Positions 52,605 to 60,726 of a stretch of 64,000 nucleotides of DNA are shown piece after piece. The stretch spans positions 342,269-406,268 of the forward strand of contig NZ_JAFEUM010000004.1 in NCBI RefSeq assembly GCF_016900875.1, written 5' to 3'. This DNA is from Vibrio ulleungensis (GTDB lineage: Bacteria; Pseudomonadota; Gammaproteobacteria; Enterobacterales; Vibrionaceae). A program made the position numbers and the translations under genes. How positions within the stretch are numbered: position 1 is the stretch's first letter; each line of letters begins with the position of its first letter. Below the pieces are notes generated by a model. That model was not told the DNA's origin. It saw only the letters and a list, made by a program, of their open reading frames with translations, and made no database searches.

Positions 52605-54806
52605 ATGACTCATCCGTACCAAAATCCAGAACTCAGCGTTAGTGAACGTGTTGAAGACCTTTTATCTCGTATGACTGTCGAAGAAAAAGTTGGCCAAATG
52701 GTGCAACTACCCGCTCACGACCAGGAGCATGTCGACAACCTAGAATCAATGAACGTAGGCAGTTATCTTCACTGTACCGCTGATCAACCTCAGCGACTGC
52801 AAGAGCGAGCGGCCAAAACCCGCTTGGGTATCCCATTGATTTTTGGTATTGATGCCATCCATGGTCACTGTTTCGAAGATGGCGCAACGGTGTTCCCTAC
52901 GCAGTTAAGTGCATCGTGTTCTTGGGATAAGGATTTAATGGAGCGAATGGGTCGCGTCACAGCCTTTGAAACCCGTGCATCGGGCCAACATTGGACATTT
53001 TCTCCTGTACTTTGTGTGGGCCGCGATCCTCGCTGGGGCCGTGTCGATGAAACCTACGGTGAAGATCCGTGGTTAATTGGAGAATTAGCCGCCGCGACGA
53101 TCACTGGTTATCAAGGCAATGACTTTAAAAGCGACCACTCCATTCTTGCGTGTGCCAAGCACTACGTTGGGTATGGCGAAACGCTCGGTGGCCGTGACTC
53201 ATACGAGGCCGATACCTCACGACGCAAACTGCTTTCACTCTTTTTGCCACCGTTTGAAAAAGCGGTGAAACAAGCCAATTGCGCCACCTTAATGACTGGC
53301 TATCAATCTATTGATGGCGAACCTTGTACAACTAACTCTTGGCTACTTAAAACCGTCGCTAAAGAGAACTGGGGACTGGATGGCTTTATTGTGACCGACT
53401 GGAATAACGTTGGCTCGCTTCACGACAAGCAAGGTGTGGCTGCCACCTACAAAGAAGCAAGTTACAAAGCGCTGCTTGGTGGCAACGACATGATGATGAC
53501 CACACCAGAGTTCTATCAGTCCGCAATAGATCTTGTGAACGAAGGCGTCATCGATATTGCGCTTATTGAAGATTCAGCGCGTCGTATTTTGGAAGCCAAG
53601 TTTAAACTTGGGTTGTTTGATGAAAACCGCTTCTCCTCTCTAGAAAACAAGCAAAAACTCGGCAGCGATGAAGCGTGGGAGCTGTCTTTAGAAGCAAGCC
53701 GTAAGAGCTTAGTACTGCTTAAAAACGATAACATCTTGCCACTGAGTCAAACCGAAACCAAAAAAGTACTGGTCGTCGGGCCAAACGCGGATGACGTTAT
53801 TGCACTATTGGGAGATTGGTCTTTTGGCTCTATGCAAGCAGAAGCGGTCAACAAATATTTCCATCAAGACAAAACCACCACGCCACTTGCGGGTTTACAG
53901 CAGCTTAGTGAGCAATTTGGCTTTGACGTAGAGTATGTGAAAGGCGCTGACTGTTTGGATGCTAACTTCGAGCAGCTTGCCCAAGCGAAAGAAGCGGCTA
54001 AGCAGGCAGATGTAGTTATTGCGTGTGTAGGCGATACTCTCAAGCAAAATGGTGAATTCCATGACCGCGCCAATCTAGACTTGAGCGGCTACCAAAATGA
54101 ACTTATTGATGCCGTCTGCGAATCGGGTACTCCTGTCGTTGGCGTATTAGTAGCCTCTAAGCCACTAACGGTTCCTAAGATGGTCGAGCAATGTGCGGCG
54201 ATTGTGTCGACGTTCAATGCAGGCTGTAAAGGTGGTCAAGCATTGGCCGAGCTACTGTTTGGCCTTTACAACCCAAGCGGCAAGCTCACTATCTCGTTCC
54301 CACATCACGTTGGACAAGTACCGGTTTACTACAACAAATACAAGGGTTGGCACGCTCTATTGGAGGCGGAGTTGGACAACCAAGAGCGCTACATCGACAT
54401 GCCAGAGTCACCGCTTTTCGCCTTTGGTGAAGGTCTGTCCTACACGCAATATGCCTATTCTGATCTTACCCTAATGAATCCAATGCTTAGCGCAGGTGAA
54501 GACCTCAAATTTAGCGTCACCATTACCAATACGGGGAGTATTGATGGAGTCGAAATTGTCCAAGCCTATTTTAATGATCTCTTTAGCTCTGTGACCACAG
54601 AGATCAAAAACTTACGTGCCTACGAGCGTGTTGAATTAAAAGCAGGCGAATCCAAAGTGGTCGAAATGACCATCAAGTTTGACGATTTAGCACTGATCAA
54701 TTCGGCTTTAGAACGCGTTGTTGAACCAGGCGCCTTTGAGCTAATGGTTGGCAGCAGTTCAAAAGATGCTGATCTAATGAAAGCCAACTTTGAAGTAACG
54801 GCTTAA
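52605..54806 (+). CDS. GH3 beta-glucosidase, cytoplasmic (BglX-like)
   Basis: This 733-residue GH3 enzyme has an N-terminal TIM barrel with R-V-E-D-L-L-S-R-M-T-V-E-E-K-V-G-Q-M, W-T-F-S-P-V-L, D-P-R-W-G-R-V-D-E-T-Y-G-E-D-P, K-H-Y-V-G-Y-G and the nucleophile Asp in V-T-D-W-N-N. An alpha/beta sandwich with G-P-N-A-D-D and a fibronectin-III-like end follow. There is no signal peptide: ATG 52605 (GGAGAAAC upstream) is the start, not the frame's ATG at 52509. It probably splits glucosyl units from short beta-glucosides already inside the cell. A divergent AraC regulator controls it. Confidence 0.9.
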   Translation: MTHPYQNPELSVSERVEDLLSRMTVEEKVGQMVQLPAHDQEHVDNLESMNVGSYLHCTADQPQRLQERAAKTRLGIPLIFGIDAIHGHCFEDGATVFPTQLSASCSWDKDLMERMGRVTAFETRASGQHWTFSPVLCVGRDPRWGRVDETYGEDPWLIGELAAATITGYQGNDFKSDHSILACAKHYVGYGETLGGRDSYEADTSRRKLLSLFLPPFEKAVKQANCATLMTGYQSIDGEPCTTNSWLLKTVAKENWGLDGFIVTDWNNVGSLHDKQGVAATYKEASYKALLGGNDMMMTTPEFYQSAIDLVNEGVIDIALIEDSARRILEAKFKLGLFDENRFSSLENKQKLGSDEAWELSLEASRKSLVLLKNDNILPLSQTETKKVLVVGPNADDVIALLGDWSFGSMQAEAVNKYFHQDKTTTPLAGLQQLSEQFGFDVEYVKGADCLDANFEQLAQAKEAAKQADVVIACVGDTLKQNGEFHDRANLDLSGYQNELIDAVCESGTPVVGVLVASKPLTVPKMVEQCAAIVSTFNAGCKGGQALAELLFGLYNPSGKLTISFPHHVGQVPVYYNKYKGWHALLEAELDNQERYIDMPESPLFAFGEGLSYTQYAYSDLTLMNPMLSAGEDLKFSVTITNTGSIDGVEIVQAYFNDLFSSVTTEIKNLRAYERVELKAGESKVVEMTIKFDDLALINSALERVVEPGAFELMVGSSSKDADLMKANFEVTA

Positions 54807-54832
54807 TTAGAGTCACACAAAGCTTAATAGTA

Positions 54833-54868
54833 AGGGGGGCAATACCATGCGTATTTCCCCCTTTTTTC
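54833..54868 (+). terminator. Rho-independent terminator of the GH3 gene
   Basis: AAGGGGG and CCCCCTT enclose AATAC / GTATT, giving a composite stem with a five-base loop, followed by a run of six T (of which two belong to the stem). It lies 27 bp after the stop. Confidence 0.85.
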
Positions 54869-55059
54869 TCTTTGAAACAAAAGGTTAAGCGTTAGTTAAA
54901 CTCCGGTCTTTGTAGTTTCCGATCGATTCTACCTCCCTTCTTCGACATTTCCACAATGCCCATAAACGATCGGTCGCCTTAATCATCTCGTCTTCAAGTT
55001 GTCATTATCATTGGCTATAACAGTCTATGCGTGTTGGTTTAGTGAACGGGAGGAGATCA

Positions 55060-55551
55060 ATGGGTGCGTCAAGTTTGATGGACATTGTTTTTATCGGTGC
55101 AGGTGCCACTCTAGTAATGGATATATGGGCATGGACACAAGCAAGAGTGTTAGGAATTCCATCCCTAAATTACGCACTAATAGGCCGTTGGGTTGTAATG
55201 ATGAAGAAAGGGCAATTTGTGCAGCAAACGATCTTCAGTGTAGAAAAAGTAAAGGGTGAACAGCTATTAGGCTGGTTTCTGCATTACCTGATCGGAATCA
55301 TTTTTGCGTTAGTACATCTCGTTGTTTGGGGAGAGGCTTGGATTCAAAGCCCAAGCGTTGTTTCCGCTCTGATCACTGGGTGGGTCACTTTGGCGTTTCC
55401 ATTGTTCATTGTGCAGCCGTGCCTCGGGTTTGGGTTCGCAGCAAGTAAAACTCAAGATCCTTCAAAAGCGCGGCTATTGAGTCTACTGGCTCATACTGCT
55501 TACGGAATTGGACTCTATGTGAGTGCTTTGGTTTTAGCGTACGCGAACTAA
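55060..55551 (+). CDS. DUF2938 family membrane protein
   Basis: This 163-residue protein has four predicted helices. It begins with M-D-I-V-F-I-G-A-G-A-T-L-V-M-D-I-W-A-W, and has the family's L-N-Y-A-L-I-G-R-W segment and the P-x-F-I-V-Q-P-C-L-G-F-G-F-A-A-S-K block. AGGAGATCA precedes ATG 55060, so the earlier ATG at 55027 is rejected. The function of DUF2938 is unknown. It is alone; an adjacent membrane-bound AraC regulator reads in the other direction. Confidence 0.82.
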   Translation: MGASSLMDIVFIGAGATLVMDIWAWTQARVLGIPSLNYALIGRWVVMMKKGQFVQQTIFSVEKVKGEQLLGWFLHYLIGIIFALVHLVVWGEAWIQSPSVVSALITGWVTLAFPLFIVQPCLGFGFAASKTQDPSKARLLSLLAHTAYGIGLYVSALVLAYAN

Positions 55552-55679
55552 CGACAACGAGAAGCAATCAAAGCATCAGAAAAGTGATTGTGAGTACCTA
55601 TCCATGAGTGAGCGTTTGTGCGTACGAAATCTGCACTTTTTCATTGTGCTCAAAAACTTTTTGCGTGCTCGTCTGCTAC

Positions 55680-56924
55680 TTACCCAACCGCGGAGTTTTT
55701 ATTAACATTGTGATATTTCCGAAACTCAGTCGGCGTCTTACCTGTCTCTTTTTTGAATGCTTTATAGAATGATGAACGCGCATTAAAACCAACTTCTAAC
55801 GCTACGTTGAGTACCGACTCTTTATTTTCAATAATTTTTGGCTTAGCGGTTTCGATACGCCATCGATTCACAAAATCGAAGAAGTTCGTTCCCATGGTTT
55901 CATTTAAGGTTTGGGATATATAGTTTGGAGAAATTGCCACATGGCGCGCCAGTTTATGTAACGATAAACTTGAATCCAAATGCAATTGCTCTTGTTCCAT
56001 AGTGGCATTTATTTTTTCTGCAATTCGTTGAGCTTGATCACTACTCAATGCAGAACGCTCATACTTGTTATCCGCTACTTTTTCAGAGGTTATGCTCGAA
56101 TGTAATTCAGACTTATTATCGCCTTCTTCAATATTATCCCTATCAGGTTCGTCATCCATATAGCGACCGTCAAAGCCTGGTTTTTGCCTTAGTCCCCAAT
56201 AAGCTAAAGTCCAAACAAGTGTTAATAATAGTGTTAACCCAAATCTATACCCAAATAACGGGTTATCTTGTGCCAACGTCGACACTAAACTTGCGAAAGA
56301 AAATACCCAAGTCCCCGCGATAATAATTAATACCCAACTCAACCAACCTAATTCGCGCTGTTCATTACTTGCGAACAAATCCTTGAGCTGTTTTCGATAG
56401 GTAGATAGACGAATAACGACCCTAAACACATAATAACCAGACTGCACCAACCAAATTAACATCGCCACAAACATGCTTATGACGACGATAAGTGGGAATC
56501 CAGAATCGATATCCGCTCCATCGCTGAAGATCGCTTGGTGCATTTCCGAAGGTAAACTGAGGATTAGCCCTGCGACGATTACACCAAAAATAAACGGTGA
56601 AAGTTGAAATGCGTGCCTCGTCTTTAACCGCCAAGGTGTATCTGAAGTCAGTCCTTCCACATAGAGCCAAAATGCAGGAGCGAGTATCAGCCAAGCTGGA
56701 AATATGGAGGCGATATAGGCTGCGCTCCATTCTGGTTTAAACAAAAAAACCGCTGGCCCTAACACGATGACAGCAGTCGCCAAAAAGAACACCGCCAACG
56801 GTAAATACGTTTGGGTATGAAATGCGCGTATTAGAAACTGAGGGAAACAAAACGCTATTTGCCCAAGTATCATCATTGCAATCGCAAGCGCGACAAGATC
56901 GTTCAAGACCACTCCCCCCATCAT
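55680..56924 (-). CDS. AraC-type regulator with N-terminal membrane domain
   Basis: This 414-residue protein has about seven hydrophobic helices in residues 1-245, a short linker with acidic residues (about 250-290), then an AraC HTH (about 305-410: H-K-L-A-R-H-V-A-I-S-P-N-Y-I-S-Q-T-L-N and V-G-F-N-A-R-S-S-F-Y-K-A-F-K-K). Such proteins link an inner-membrane sensor directly to DNA binding. The start is uncertain: the ATG at 56924 is followed by GGGGGGAG, which could be the ribosome binding site for a downstream GTG or TTG start. It is divergent from the DUF4386 gene. Confidence 0.82.
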   Translation of the reverse strand: MMGGVVLNDLVALAIAMMILGQIAFCFPQFLIRAFHTQTYLPLAVFFLATAVIVLGPAVFLFKPEWSAAYIASIFPAWLILAPAFWLYVEGLTSDTPWRLKTRHAFQLSPFIFGVIVAGLILSLPSEMHQAIFSDGADIDSGFPLIVVISMFVAMLIWLVQSGYYVFRVVIRLSTYRKQLKDLFASNEQRELGWLSWVLIIIAGTWVFSFASLVSTLAQDNPLFGYRFGLTLLLTLVWTLAYWGLRQKPGFDGRYMDDEPDRDNIEEGDNKSELHSSITSEKVADNKYERSALSSDQAQRIAEKINATMEQEQLHLDSSLSLHKLARHVAISPNYISQTLNETMGTNFFDFVNRWRIETAKPKIIENKESVLNVALEVGFNARSSFYKAFKKETGKTPTEFRKYHNVNKNSAVG

Positions 56925-57173
56925 CCATATGTCTCAATCAAGCGTTTAAGCACAAGAATTGTACTGTCTCTTGGTCAATTAAAACACAAAAAAGTGTCCG
57001 CCCTTATAGTCTCGGACGACATCTAGGCTAATAACAGCAACACTTAGGGCCAATCGCTGGATTGCTACATCGACAAGACAACTCAGATGTACGAAACCAT
57101 CGAGTAACACATTACACAGGTTCGATTGGCTCTTTAGAGTAGTAAAGCGCCACAATGTATAAGGAAATTTATC

Positions 57174-57842
57174 GTGAAAAATCTTCAAAAAATGGGCGGT
57201 GTTGCTGCTCTCTTACAAGCGACTTTGTACGTGTCTGCGTTCATTTATTTTGGTGCGTTTTGGCGCTACCCGTCAGAGGGAAGTGACTTACAAAAATTAG
57301 CGTTTCTGATAGAAAATCAGTCGACCATCGCCATCGTTAACCTGTTTTTGTACGTCGTATTTGGCATTTTGTTAGCGGTGTTAGTCCTTGCGCTTCATGA
57401 ACGTTTGAAAAAAACGACCAATGCCCTATCACAAACCGCAGCCATCTTTGGGATAATTTGGGTGGGACTTGTTATTGCAAGTGGCATGATCGCAAACGTA
57501 GGGTTGAGCACCGTTGCCGCATTATCTGCACAATCGCCAGAACAAGCTTGGTTAGTTTGGTTAGCGGTTGATACGGTCGCAGAAGGGATTGGTGGCGGAA
57601 ACGAAATTGTTGGCGGTCTCTGGGTATTACTAGTCAGTATTGCTGCGCTAAAAAGCCATACTCTCTCTAAAAATCTTAACTACTTAGGCGTGTTCGTTGG
57701 GCTTTCTGGAATATTAACGGTGTATCCGGCCGAAATACTGACCGTTGTATTTGGGTTGAGTCAGATTTTTTGGTTCATCTGGTTAGGGGTTAATTTACTT
57801 TCAACACAGTCCTATCAGACAAAACATGCAGCTATAGTATAA
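57174..57842 (+). CDS. DUF4386 family membrane protein
   Basis: This 222-residue protein has six predicted helices, with G-G-V-A-A-L-L-Q-A near the start, a large extracytoplasmic loop around F-W-R-Y-P-S-E-G-S and W-L-V-W-L-A-V in the middle, as in DUF4386 proteins. The start is GTG 57174 with AAGGAAA upstream. No function is known. The divergent membrane-tethered AraC gene, 249 bp away, suggests these act together. Confidence 0.78.
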   Translation: MKNLQKMGGVAALLQATLYVSAFIYFGAFWRYPSEGSDLQKLAFLIENQSTIAIVNLFLYVVFGILLAVLVLALHERLKKTTNALSQTAAIFGIIWVGLVIASGMIANVGLSTVAALSAQSPEQAWLVWLAVDTVAEGIGGGNEIVGGLWVLLVSIAALKSHTLSKNLNYLGVFVGLSGILTVYPAEILTVVFGLSQIFWFIWLGVNLLSTQSYQTKHAAIV

Positions 57843-58024
57843 CGAAAATAGGTATATAGGTTGTATCGAGAATAGGGCTGTAAATATACACTACCGCGCT
57901 CATTCAATTACACGATGCAACCTTTATTACATCCGTTTATCGTTGTCGGGATAGGCATTTAAGATGCACTTTCTCCAATAAATATACGTACCCTTAAAGC
58001 CAGACACCTAAAAATAGATATAGA

Positions 58025-58051
58025 CACTCTCATTTAGTTAGAGTGCTTTTT
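58025..58051 (+). terminator. Terminator of the DUF4386 gene
   Basis: CACTCT-CATTTAGTT-AGAGTG followed by CTTTTT on the plus strand. The stem overlaps the 3' end of the convergent EamA gene. Confidence 0.5.
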
Positions 58052-58939
58052 AATTAACACTTGGTGTTTTAACTTTATAACACCTAGCGAAATAACCATA
58101 CCGAAAAATATCAACAAGGAGCCTAACATTTCATTGTTAGTCATCGATTCGTCTAAAAAAATATAGCTAAGTATCAGTGACACGGGAGGAACCAGCGAAG
58201 CAAAAATAGCGCCTTTGCTGGAGCCTAAAATAGCGACACTTTTTGAGTAACAATAGAGCGCGAAAATAGCAACCAAGATACCTTGATAGACACCATGATA
58301 GACCAATAAATCGAGCGGCGTTGTCTGTATGACAGTCAAAGCAAATGGCGCGCAAACAACGCCTGACACAACAGACACCATTGCCGTTGCAACCCAAGAG
58401 TCTATATCCCACCATTTACAGAGCAAAGTGAAGGACGCCCACAGTGCGCCGCCCCCCACAAACATGACATCACCTAGAATGATTTGTGCATTGGCACTTT
58501 GAAAGTTCAATGCACCTATACAAATGACCCCTGTGACAATGGCTATGGTGCCAAGGCACCGAGCAACTGACAGCGTTTCTTTGAACAGTACTACGCCCCC
58601 AATTGCGGAGAACACCAACATAGAACTTGGCGCAATCGTCCCAAAGTGGGCGCTGGAGGACAGGCTAACCCCATAGGTCGCTAATAATACATAGGGTGCA
58701 CCAGCCCCTATGGCTAAAATGGTGCCCTTAGTAAGGACAAATTTAACGTTGATCGATTTATAAATGAGTATCGGAAGTAGTAGGGCTCCAGCTACAGTAA
58801 ATCGCAAAGTGGCAATATGCATGGGTTTGAGTGCATCGCTCACCGCGATTTTAGTCATAACCGGCCAACTACCCCAAATCAACGCCGCCATAATGCCAGC
58901 CGCTATCCCAATGCTAAGCTTTTTTCCGCTATGTGACAT
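58034..58939 (-). CDS. EamA/DMT-family transporter
   Basis: This 301-residue carrier has ten helices in two EamA repeats (first G-I-M-A-A-L-I-W-G-S-W-P, second around G-A-L-W-A-S-F). ATG 58939 is used because AGGATG precedes it at 6 bases; 58948 is an alternative start. It is divergent from an Lrp/AsnC regulator, a common pair in which Lrp-like proteins control amino-acid exporters. An amino acid or related metabolite is the probable cargo. Confidence 0.87.
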   Translation of the reverse strand: MSHSGKKLSIGIAAGIMAALIWGSWPVMTKIAVSDALKPMHIATLRFTVAGALLLPILIYKSINVKFVLTKGTILAIGAGAPYVLLATYGVSLSSSAHFGTIAPSSMLVFSAIGGVVLFKETLSVARCLGTIAIVTGVICIGALNFQSANAQIILGDVMFVGGGALWASFTLLCKWWDIDSWVATAMVSVVSGVVCAPFALTVIQTTPLDLLVYHGVYQGILVAIFALYCYSKSVAILGSSKGAIFASLVPPVSLILSYIFLDESMTNNEMLGSLLIFFGMVISLGVIKLKHQVLIKKHSN

Positions 58940-59063
58940 AACAAACATCCTGTTAATGTATATCCTTCAAGTGTAACGCTATACTCTGTTCGACCTGCAG
59001 ATAAACAGCCTTAAAATCGAGTTTATCCTGCGTAATACTCGTAATTTTGAGGAAATTCTGCAT

Positions 59064-59516
59064 ATGGATAACTTTGACCATCTAATACTCACAAGCTTGC
59101 AGTTAAACAACAAGAAGACATCGGAAGAGCTTGGAGCTGAAATTGGCCTCTCTGCAACAGCCGTACAAAGGCGAATCAAAAAACTGCGCGAACTCGGTGT
59201 CATTGAGAAAGAAGTAGCCATTCTTAATAGCAACATACTGGGTGGCTATGTCACCGTGATCGTTGATGTCACTATGGTAAAAGGCGGAACCCCCGTCATT
59301 GACGAATTTAAGAAAAAAGCGTTGAGTCATCCCGAGGTTCAGCAGTGCTATTACGTCGCAGGAGAAAAAGACTTTATACTGATTATTACAGCAAAAAACA
59401 TGCAGAGGTATGAAGCGATCACTCGAGAGCTCTTTTTAGATGACGACAATATCCTCAAATTCACCTCCAATGTGACAATGCAGTCTGTAAAGATGAACTT
59501 ATCCATTCCCATTTAG
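59064..59516 (+). CDS. Lrp/AsnC-family regulator
   Basis: This 150-residue protein has an N-terminal HTH (about 4-60, with E-L-G-A-E-I-G-L-S-A-T-A-V-Q-R-R-I) and a C-terminal RAM (AsnC_trans_reg) effector domain (about 70-145, with Y-V-A-G-E-K-D-F-I-L). It probably senses an amino acid and controls the divergent EamA exporter, whose start is 124 bp away. A weak GAGGAA precedes ATG 59064. Confidence 0.9.
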   Translation: MDNFDHLILTSLQLNNKKTSEELGAEIGLSATAVQRRIKKLRELGVIEKEVAILNSNILGGYVTVIVDVTMVKGGTPVIDEFKKKALSHPEVQQCYYVAGEKDFILIITAKNMQRYEAITRELFLDDDNILKFTSNVTMQSVKMNLSIPI

Positions 59517-59698
59517 TGGGGTTACATTCATGGCGAGCACATGAGTGCGCAAAAACCGCACAATTCGGTGTATGACTTCCGCAAAGCACCGTGAAATCAT
59601 CCATGATGGCTCCAACACGGCTCCATGCCGTGTAGGTTTGCTCCAGTCACACACCAAATTGTGCTCACAAAGCGTTCGCTTGCCCTGGGGTTACATTC
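59517..59698. repeat. Structured intergenic element with long inverted arms
   Basis: A 182-bp noncoding stretch bounded by a 13-bp direct repeat, TGGGGTTACATTC at 59517-59529 and 59686-59698. Inside, GCACAATTCGGTGTATGACT (59558-59577) pairs with AGTCACACACCAAATTGTGC (59645-59664), 18 of 20 positions. At the centre ACACGGC-TCCAT-GCCGTGT (59615-59633) forms another hairpin, with GGCTCCA repeated next to it. It lies between the lrp stop and the convergent LysR gene. It may be a mobile or RNA-level element; its 3' flank is close to the LysR stop. Confidence 0.7.
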
Positions 59699-59715
59699 TT
59701 TGTCGCTGAGGGCGA

Positions 59716-60624
59716 TTATACCGTCGGAAAATACGATTTAATTTTATTTCTCAGCCACACATTGGCTGGATTTTTAAGGTCTCGATTGTGAGCAGTTAAT
59801 CGGTATTGAATGGCCGATGAGGTAAACGGGATAGGTAATATTTGCACCTCAAATTTTTCGGCGTACATCGACGCTATTCTACTCGACATGGCAGATATAC
59901 AATCGCTGCTCGAGACCATAGACATTTGAGAAACCAACGAGGTACATTCCGCCGCGACCACTCGCTCCGCCAAGTTTTCGTCGGTAAAGAAGTCAGCTAG
60001 CCTCGTCTTCTCCCTACGCAGTCGCAACGTGATGTGCTTCTCGGCATAGTATTGTTCAACGCTGATGGAGTTTGCTATGCGCGGATGACCGTTGCGCGCA
60101 ATAATGCACATTTGATCGTCAAACAGTGGCTCAGTAAAAAACGAATGGTTCAATATTGCAGAAAACTCAATCGCCAGATCACCTCGACGCTGATTAAGAT
60201 CTTGCACCAACCTCTCCTCGTCAGAATGAGTCGGTAATAGCTCAATGCTCACCTCTCCTAGCTGTGTGTCTTGCTCAATTTTTGGTAGCAGCATCAACAT
60301 AACGGGTTCAGAGGTGTAGATAACAAAATGATGAGGAACGTCTGTAGTAAAACCCTCAAGCCCCTCAACGGCGTTATTAATCTGAATCAATGCCGGCTCT
60401 ATTTGAGTAAGCAGTTTTTGGGCTTTACGAGTGGGCGTAATTCCGCGCCCAGAGCGAACAAAAAGCTCAGTACCTAGCTGCGTTTGTAGGCGCTTTAACA
60501 ACCCACTGACACCGGGTTGAGTCATCCCCATTTCTTCGGCCGCAAGCGTGATTGATTTGTGTCGATACACAGTGGCAAACACTGTTAAAAGGTTAAGATC
60601 TAGATTACTAGCAGGCATAAACAT
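59716..60624 (-). CDS. LysR-family regulator (divergent from alkylsulfatase)
   Basis: This 302-residue protein has an HTH of the usual position (N-L-L-T-V-F-A-T-V, A-A-E-E-M-G-M-T-Q-P-G-V-S) and an effector domain. It is divergent, 102 bp, from an SdsA-like sulfatase gene. A T-N11-A palindrome sits between (60637-60649). The start is ATG 60624 or 60618, neither with a good ribosome binding site. It probably activates the sulfatase. Confidence 0.88.
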   Translation of the reverse strand: MFMPASNLDLNLLTVFATVYRHKSITLAAEEMGMTQPGVSGLLKRLQTQLGTELFVRSGRGITPTRKAQKLLTQIEPALIQINNAVEGLEGFTTDVPHHFVIYTSEPVMLMLLPKIEQDTQLGEVSIELLPTHSDEERLVQDLNQRRGDLAIEFSAILNHSFFTEPLFDDQMCIIARNGHPRIANSISVEQYYAEKHITLRLRREKTRLADFFTDENLAERVVAAECTSLVSQMSMVSSSDCISAMSSRIASMYAEKFEVQILPIPFTSSAIQYRLTAHNRDLKNPANVWLRNKIKSYFPTV

Positions 60625-60636
60625 AACAATTTGTGA

Positions 60637-60649
60637 TGTATTGGATACA
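60637..60649. promoter_or_regulatory. LysR-type (T-N11-A) box
   Basis: TGTAT-TGG-ATACA is a perfect dyad with the T-N11-A pattern bound by LysR regulators, between the LysR gene and the sulfatase gene, close to the LysR start. Confidence 0.5.
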
Positions 60650-60726
60650 GTTTCATTTATGTATTCATATATGTCAATCGACTAAATTAGCCCTAAACCA
60701 GATTCCACTGCACTTATGAGGCTACT

